Assembly (NCBI GenBank): GCA_028707675.1
Contig: JAQWAM010000015.1
Location: forward strand, 1-11,473
Direction: 5' to 3'
DNA length: 11,473 nt
DNA from: Kiritimatiellia bacterium
GTDB taxonomy: Bacteria > Verrucomicrobiota > Kiritimatiellia > RFP12 > UBA1067
This document shows positions 7,864 to 11,473 of this stretch, in pieces. A program made the position numbers and the translations under genes. Under the pieces are notes generated by a model. That model saw nothing but the letters and a program-made list of their open reading frames with translations. It searched no databases and had not been told where the DNA came from. The stretch's first letter is position 1; every line of letters starts with the position of its first letter.

Positions 7864-8741
7864 TCAGGTTTCATGCACGGTTGATGATTTCACTGTAGCG
7901 CCGATGAGTTCATCGACCTTTTTGAAATTCACACAACGAATCTTGCCGAGAGTAGGTATCAAATCGCCTGCATAGACAATGGCCGGCGAGGCAACGTTAC
8001 CCGCGAAGGATAGAAATTATTAAAATAGCCCGGTAATCTGAACACGATGTAACTCGCCTCGAGCACAGACAGCCATGAAGACAAGGCCACAGATGACACT
8101 CCGACATCGTTAGACAGGCTGCTCAAATTTACAAGTTGCCCCACTCTCCCGGCCAGCAGCTTAACAAACACTTCAAAAGCGTGCTGATTGGACAGGTTGA
8201 TCAGTTGTCTGACATCTCTCTCGACATAGGTGCGATAGTAGTTGGCGTACAAAAGTTCCGGGGCCACATGCTCATCATAGATGCGGGGCATGAAGCCCTT
8301 GAAAATATAGTCATCCCGGTCCATGGTTATGCCGGCTCTCTCCAATTCGGCAATGGAAAGCGGCAGCAGCTCGAGGATGGCGGCGCGGCCGGCGAGAGAC
8401 TGAGAGATGTCAGTCCGCAGGCCGGGTTGATGCGACCCGGTAAGAATGAATTGGCCGTTCTTTTTGGTTTCGTCAGACATCACTTGGATGGTACTCAGCA
8501 ACTCCGGAGCCCGCTGGATTTCATCCAAAATGATCGGGCACTTGTACTGATGGAAAAACTCGACCGGATCCATCTTCGCCAACTGCCGTAACGCAATGTT
8601 TTCGAGGTTGACGTAAGTGTGGTTAGGGAAATGGTGTTTGGCAAGTGTGGTCTTGCCTGACTGCCGCGGTCCCATGATGGAGACCACCCGAAAAGACTTC
8701 GCCAATTTGTCCAAATGGGATGTGATGGCACTTTCGATCAT
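7864..8741 (-). pseudogene. COG1373-type AAA+ ATPase (AAA_14/DUF4143), broken by an internal frameshifting deletion
   Basis: The intact open frame from the ATG at 8741 codes for 260 aa, but only about the first 243 (to GYFNNF, ending at 8013) match the family. Walker A is GPRQSGKTT (about 24-32), Walker B is IILDEIQ (about 70-76), then LTGSHQ and LAGRAAILELLPLSIAELE; ASYIVFRLPGYFNNF is the start of the second (DUF4143) half. The final residues of that frame, up to the TGA at 7959-7961, are out-of-frame sequence. In another frame the bases from 8007 down to a TGA at 7864-7866 encode 47 residues starting FAGNVASPAIVYAGD, which fit the C-terminal end of this family (xxYLVYGGD...). So about 100 residues, including the family's usual FYDTGLA and nuclease-like EIDxxxE regions, have been lost with a frame change. 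Members are usually near 380-400 aa. Translation start is clear: an AAGGAGGT-type site at 8747-8754. The gene is more AT-rich than its neighbours, suggesting transfer. A 260-aa NTPase fragment may still be made. Confidence 0.85.
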
Positions 8742-9037
8742 GGTTCACCTCCTTGAACAATCGTAGCCGTTCACGGGGGGGGCGCGGGGTTCCCGATGCA
8801 AGTTGGTGCTTCCGTGCGCCTCGATGAGAACGGGCGTCTTCCCTAACTCGATCAAGTGCGTATCTGATTAAGGGTGGCGGTTAAGAAAGTGTCCGCTTAA
8901 GAGCGCTGACACTCCGCATCTACCCTTCGTCGCAACACTTCAACCCCACACTTGCCCGGTTACGCTTACTCGATTCCGTCTTGCCGCGCGAACGATGCGA
9001 TCCGCCCGGCGTCCCTGCGGCGGGGGCGCCGGGCCCA
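8742..9037. other. Non-coding region between ATPase remnant and transposase, with possible IS-end sequence
   Basis: No established gene is found here. From left to right it holds the strong ribosome-binding site of the ATPase (8747-8754), a run of eight G (8775-8782), a 36-codon open frame on the - strand with a TTG start (8855 down to a TGA at 8745-8747) ending inside that ribosome-binding site, the hairpin at 8889-8912, and the sequence GTAAGCGTAACCGGG on the - strand (8969-8955). GTAAGCG is the type of sequence IS66-family terminal repeats begin with, but here it points away from the transposase gene, so the left end of the mobile element cannot be fixed. Confidence 0.5.
8889..8912. repeat. 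Imperfect inverted repeat (hairpin, 9-bp stem, TAAG loop)
   Basis: GTGTCCGCT (8889-8897) pairs with AGCG (8902-8905) and GACAC (8908-8912), leaving a TAAG loop and a two-base CT bulge. There is no T tract on either side, so it does not look like an intrinsic terminator. It lies about 125 bp beyond the transposase stop and about 150 bp upstream of the ATPase, so it could be a recombinase or regulator site or part of an insertion-sequence end. Confidence 0.5.
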
Positions 9038-10522
9038 TCAGCCCAAGGCGGGCAACAGGGAGGGCGCGGGTTCGCCGCGGAAGTGCGCCCGCACGGCCGC
9101 GAGGATGAACGCGAAGGCGGACCGGCCCTGCATCGCGCAGGTGCCGACCACCGTCCAGAGCCGTTCGCAGGTCTCACGGCCCTTGAGGCTGCGCGTGCCT
9201 TGCGTGATGCGCCGGTCGATCACCACGAAGCGCACGGCTTGCTCGGCGAGGTTGTTGGTGGGGCCGATGCCGGGCGTGGTGATGAACGCGAAGTAGACCT
9301 TGCCGTTTTCGCGGAAACGTTTGGCCATGTTGAAGGCTTCGCGCTTGAGTTCCTTGCCGTCGGCGTCCAGGCGGGAGGGCACGTCGCGCAGCGCCTCCTC
9401 CAGGATGCGGTCGCGCGCGTGTTCGAGCGCGCGCCGGAAGGCGGCCGGATCGGTCTCGTCGCGGCGGTGGATGACCTTGAACATTGCCTTGACCGCCGCG
9501 AGAAGCCGCTGGCCATAGGCGCGCGTTTCGGCGTCGGGCAGCCCGGCCAGGAACTTGATGTCGCGGATCAGATGGGCGATGCAGAACTGCACCGTGATGC
9601 CGAAGTCACCCATGTACTTGTGGTAGGCGGAGAAGTAGTCGCAGCCGAGCACGCCGTCGAACTCCTCGCCGAGCACATCGAGCAGCACCTGCGAGCCGCG
9701 GGATTTGTCGATTCTGAACAGCACATACAGTTCGGCGCGGAACACCCAGGTCCAGAACTTCCCGCCGTTGTCCTTGTGGCCGGTCTCGTCCACGTTCAGC
9801 GCCTGCTCCAGGGGCAGCCGTTTGAGCAGTTCCTCGTAGGGCGCCTCCAGCGCGGCGGAGGCCTTCGCGACGACCTTGCGCAGGTGGCCGCGCGAGACGT
9901 TTTCGCCCAGCACGTCGCGCACGAACGTGCGGATCGTCGAAAAGGAGGCGTGATCCACGGCCTTCATGTACGCGACCAGCGCGGTGAGCCGCTCCTTGAA
10001 CAGGCCTTCCTTGACCACCGCTTCGGGGAAGGGGTGGTAATGGACTTTCTGGCAGCGCCCGCACCAGACCGGATAGGAGCGGTGCTCTTCCTTGAAGACG
10101 ACGACCTTTTCGATCTCCATCTGCTGCTGCACGCGCGGCGGTTGATCGAGGAACTGCACCTCGGCGTTGCCGCACTCCGGGCAGGTTTCCAACCGGTACT
10201 CGTGGAAGTTCTTGATCTCCGCTTCCGGGAAGGCCGGGCGCTCGTGCCGGGGATGGCCGGGTTGCGCGCCGATCTTGCGTTTGCCCCGTTGTCGTTGCTG
10301 CGGCTTGGGGCGTGTGATGTCCGACGACGGAGGCTTGCTGGAGTTGGTGGAGTTCTTCGAGAGCGTTGCCACCTTGGTCTCCAGATCGGCCACCTTGCGC
10401 AGCAGCAGATCGATCTGCCGCTGCTGCGCCTCGACGCGCGCGGCCAGATCGCAGATCAGCCGGGCCGCGGCCTCCGGGTCGCCGAGGCAAAGGGCCAGCG
10501 CTTGTTCAAACGATATCGCCAC
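9038..10522 (-). CDS. tnpC: IS66-family DDE transposase (TnpC-like)
   Basis: This 494-aa protein would catalyse cut-and-join of the surrounding element. An N-terminal leucine-zipper-like coiled coil (about 18-55) is followed by the IS66 hallmark NSSKPPSSD (about 60-68), a basic linker with GKRKIGAQPGHP, and a zinc-binding domain with C114-x2-C117 and C154-x2-C157. The DDE catalytic core shows Asp245 in LNVDETGHKDNGGKFW, Asp295 in VLGCDYFSAYHKY and Glu427 in TNNLAEQAVRFV. Length and motifs match full-size IS66 TnpC, so the enzyme looks intact. The open frame continues upstream to 10768, but that part is the shadow of the overlapping druA-like gene. I choose the GTG at 10522, which gives MAISFEQALALC and has GGGAGG six bases upstream (10529-10534). 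It overlaps the end of the upstream gene by 17 nt, so the two are probably translated together. No TnpA or TnpB gene is visible, though the window ends 83 bp upstream of the pair. Confidence 0.93.
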   Translation of the reverse strand: MAISFEQALALCLGDPEAAARLICDLAARVEAQQRQIDLLLRKVADLETKVATLSKNSTNSSKPPSSDITRPKPQQRQRGKRKIGAQPGHPRHERPAFPEAEIKNFHEYRLETCPECGNAEVQFLDQPPRVQQQMEIEKVVVFKEEHRSYPVWCGRCQKVHYHPFPEAVVKEGLFKERLTALVAYMKAVDHASFSTIRTFVRDVLGENVSRGHLRKVVAKASAALEAPYEELLKRLPLEQALNVDETGHKDNGGKFWTWVFRAELYVLFRIDKSRGSQVLLDVLGEEFDGVLGCDYFSAYHKYMGDFGITVQFCIAHLIRDIKFLAGLPDAETRAYGQRLLAAVKAMFKVIHRRDETDPAAFRRALEHARDRILEEALRDVPSRLDADGKELKREAFNMAKRFRENGKVYFAFITTPGIGPTNNLAEQAVRFVVIDRRITQGTRSLKGRETCERLWTVVGTCAMQGRSAFAFILAAVRAHFRGEPAPSLLPALG

Positions 10523-11390
10523 GCAACGCCTCCCGGAAGTTCGCCGCCAGCGGATACAGATACACATCCTTGACCGGCACGTGAATGCGCGTGTGCCGGT
10601 CGTTGCGGGTGCGGCCCCGGGTCTCGCCCAGCCGCCGCCAGTTGGCCGCACGGTAGCACGTGCCCTTGAACCGCGCGCGGTCCACGAAGGTCTCCAGCGC
10701 ATGCACCGGATGCCCGTACTTGGCCTGCCAGTCGGCGCGGATGCGCCGGGCGATGAGGCCCAGCACATGGCTGGCCAGATGCGGGACTTGCACCCAGCCG
10801 GGTATCAGAAAACGCGTGTTGTTCGTCAGGCGCTGCAGATTGCGTTCGCGCGCGGGGCGGTCCCAACCGATGAAGGCGTCGCGGTCCGCGCACTTCCAGG
10901 CCGCCGACCCGAACAGCACGCAGGCCACCGGGCAACCGTGCCGGTCCCGCACGAGGTAGCGGATGTTCTCGCCGACCGTGTTGCGATGGCCGAGGTAGTG
11001 CTCATGGGCCAGCAGGCCGAGGAAAAGACGCGCGTCGGCCGAGCCCGGCGCGACGATGCTCACGGCCAACGGTTGCAGGTCGCGCAACGCGCCGCGGATC
11101 GGTTCGTCCGGCGGCGCGATCGGTTCGGCCAGCCGGTTGCGTCGCCCGTTGGGCGAAGGCGCGCGCCGCGCAGGCAATCGCAGATGCCCCGCCCGTTCCA
11201 GTTTCAGCAGCAGCGTGCGCGCCGCCATGTCCTTTGGGCGGCCTTGCGCGTTACGCCAGTCCCAGCACGCGCACAGTTCCCGGCTCAGGCGCGTGCGGTT
11301 CCATTCGGGATGCGCGTTCAACAGACCGAGAATCAGATCCATGTCCGACACGTCGAGTCGCCGCCCCTGTATGACCATGACGCTTGCCAT
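10506..11390 (-). CDS. DUF4338 (DruA-like) protein coupled to an IS66 transposase
   Basis: I recognise this roughly 294-aa protein as DUF4338, the family of DruA from the type I Druantia anti-phage system. The N-terminal part (LDVSDMDLILGLLNAHP, then RTLSREL-like RLSRELCACWDWRN and DMAARTLLLKLERAGHLRLP) resembles a small helix-turn-helix. After a Pro/Arg-rich linker comes the conserved core with LLAHEHYLGHRNTVGENIRYLV, a short strand (CVLFGSAAWKC), RDAFIGWD, LTNNTRFLIPGWVQVPHLAS, ETFVDRARFKGTCYRAANW and a GRTRNDR tail, ending PVKDVYLYPL. The molecular activity is not established. The start is uncertain: ATG at 11390 is annotated, ATG at 11378 (MVIQGRR) is at least as similar to family N-termini, and a TTG at 11408 is possible; none has a clear ribosome-binding site. 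The stop overlaps tnpC by 17 nt. No druBCDE gene, in particular no DruE helicase, is in the window, so a complete Druantia system is not shown. Confidence 0.85.
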   Translation of the reverse strand: MASVMVIQGRRLDVSDMDLILGLLNAHPEWNRTRLSRELCACWDWRNAQGRPKDMAARTLLLKLERAGHLRLPARRAPSPNGRRNRLAEPIAPPDEPIRGALRDLQPLAVSIVAPGSADARLFLGLLAHEHYLGHRNTVGENIRYLVRDRHGCPVACVLFGSAAWKCADRDAFIGWDRPARERNLQRLTNNTRFLIPGWVQVPHLASHVLGLIARRIRADWQAKYGHPVHALETFVDRARFKGTCYRAANWRRLGETRGRTRNDRHTRIHVPVKDVYLYPLAANFREALRGDIV

Positions 11391-11456
11391 GCCGGAACAG
11401 TACGGCAAACGCCGCGATGAGTCCAGTCAAAAATCTTTTTTTTTCGCTTGCGCTTC

Positions 11457-11473
11457 GGGGGGGGGGGGGGGGG
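11457..11473. other. Run of 17 G at the sequence end, probably an artefact
   Basis: The sequence ends in an uninterrupted G run directly after a nine-T run (11436-11444) and GCTTGCGCTTC. Homopolymer G at a contig end is typical of low-signal two-colour sequencing reads or an assembly break in a repeat, so these bases should not be trusted. The 66 bases between the last 17 and the druA-like start contain a TTGACT hexamer (- strand, 11430-11425) that might be a -35 box, but no well-spaced -10 box was seen. Confidence 0.6.

Larger units (their letters stand above)
9038..11390 (-). mobile_element. Two-gene IS66-like element carrying a druA-like gene (ends not defined)
   Basis: The coordinates cover only the two overlapping genes, druA-like then tnpC, read as one transcription unit. 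The intact DDE transposase indicates mobility. I could not find a matching pair of terminal inverted repeats or a target duplication: the right end is cut by the window edge and the left side has only an IS66-like GTAAGCG in the unexpected orientation. The assembly ending just upstream of druA fits a multicopy repeat. The composition is very GC-rich, unlike the ATPase remnant next to it. Confidence 0.65.

Noticed and set aside
7681..7884. 67-codon open frame on the + strand between kinase and ATPase remnant
   Set aside because: There is no ribosome-binding site and no family resemblance, and its end overlaps the conserved ATPase tail on the opposite strand.
8981..10573. 530-codon open frame on the + strand, antisense to the transposase
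   Set aside because: The - strand carries all IS66 motifs with an intact DDE triad; the antisense translation is low-complexity Arg/Ala/Gly/Leu-rich without a family match.
10523..10768. 82-codon N-terminal extension of the transposase frame
   Set aside because: It is Trp/Arg/Ser-rich sequence inside the druA-like gene in another frame; the GTG at 10522 has a good ribosome-binding site and gives the usual IS66 length.
9038..11390. A complete Druantia anti-phage system
   Set aside because: Only the DUF4338 component is present; its neighbour is a transposase and there is no DruE-type helicase or other dru gene, although sequence beyond the window end is unknown.
10167..11420. 417-codon open frame antisense to the druA-like gene and the transposase start
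   Set aside because: It spans two real genes on the other strand and shows no domain.

Overview
The window comes from a GC-rich Gram-negative bacterium. The envelope type follows from a tripartite RND efflux operon (outer-membrane channel, periplasmic adaptor, inner-membrane pump) and a kinase with periplasmic sensor domains. The family mix (BvgS-like hybrid kinase, COG1373/DUF4143 ATPase, DUF4338/DruA protein next to an IS66 transposase) would suit a PVC-group bacterium or a deltaproteobacterium, but that is a guess from gene content. A run of 17 G at the right end suggests this is the end of an assembled contig.

Left part (1-4417, + strand): the last codons of a TolC-type outer-membrane protein, a membrane-fusion adaptor and a complete 1034-aa HAE1-type RND permease form a tight operon with a 4-nt overlap and a 2-nt gap. 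Together they would make one envelope-spanning exporter of unknown substrate.

Middle (4402-7680, - strand): one very large hybrid sensor histidine kinase, convergent with the pump and overlapping its 3' end by 16 bp. It has two tandem periplasmic solute-binding (SBP_bac_3/Venus-flytrap) domains, one membrane segment near residue 515, PAS, HisKA, HATPase and a C-terminal receiver domain. A plausible promoter and a tandem 14-bp repeat lie upstream. No separate response regulator is present.

Right part (7628-11473): an accessory region with signs of decay and mobility. A COG1373 AAA+ ATPase gene has lost its central part: its N-terminal 243 residues are joined, out of frame, to the last 47 residues of the family. 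After about 300 bp without a gene (containing a hairpin and IS-end-like sequence) comes a two-gene unit on the - strand: a DUF4338 (DruA-like) gene overlapping by 17 nt a GTG-started IS66-type DDE transposase gene. This druA-tnpC pair is the most interesting part of the window. DruA is known as a component of the Druantia anti-phage system, but here it has no helicase partner and looks like an accessory gene of a transposon.
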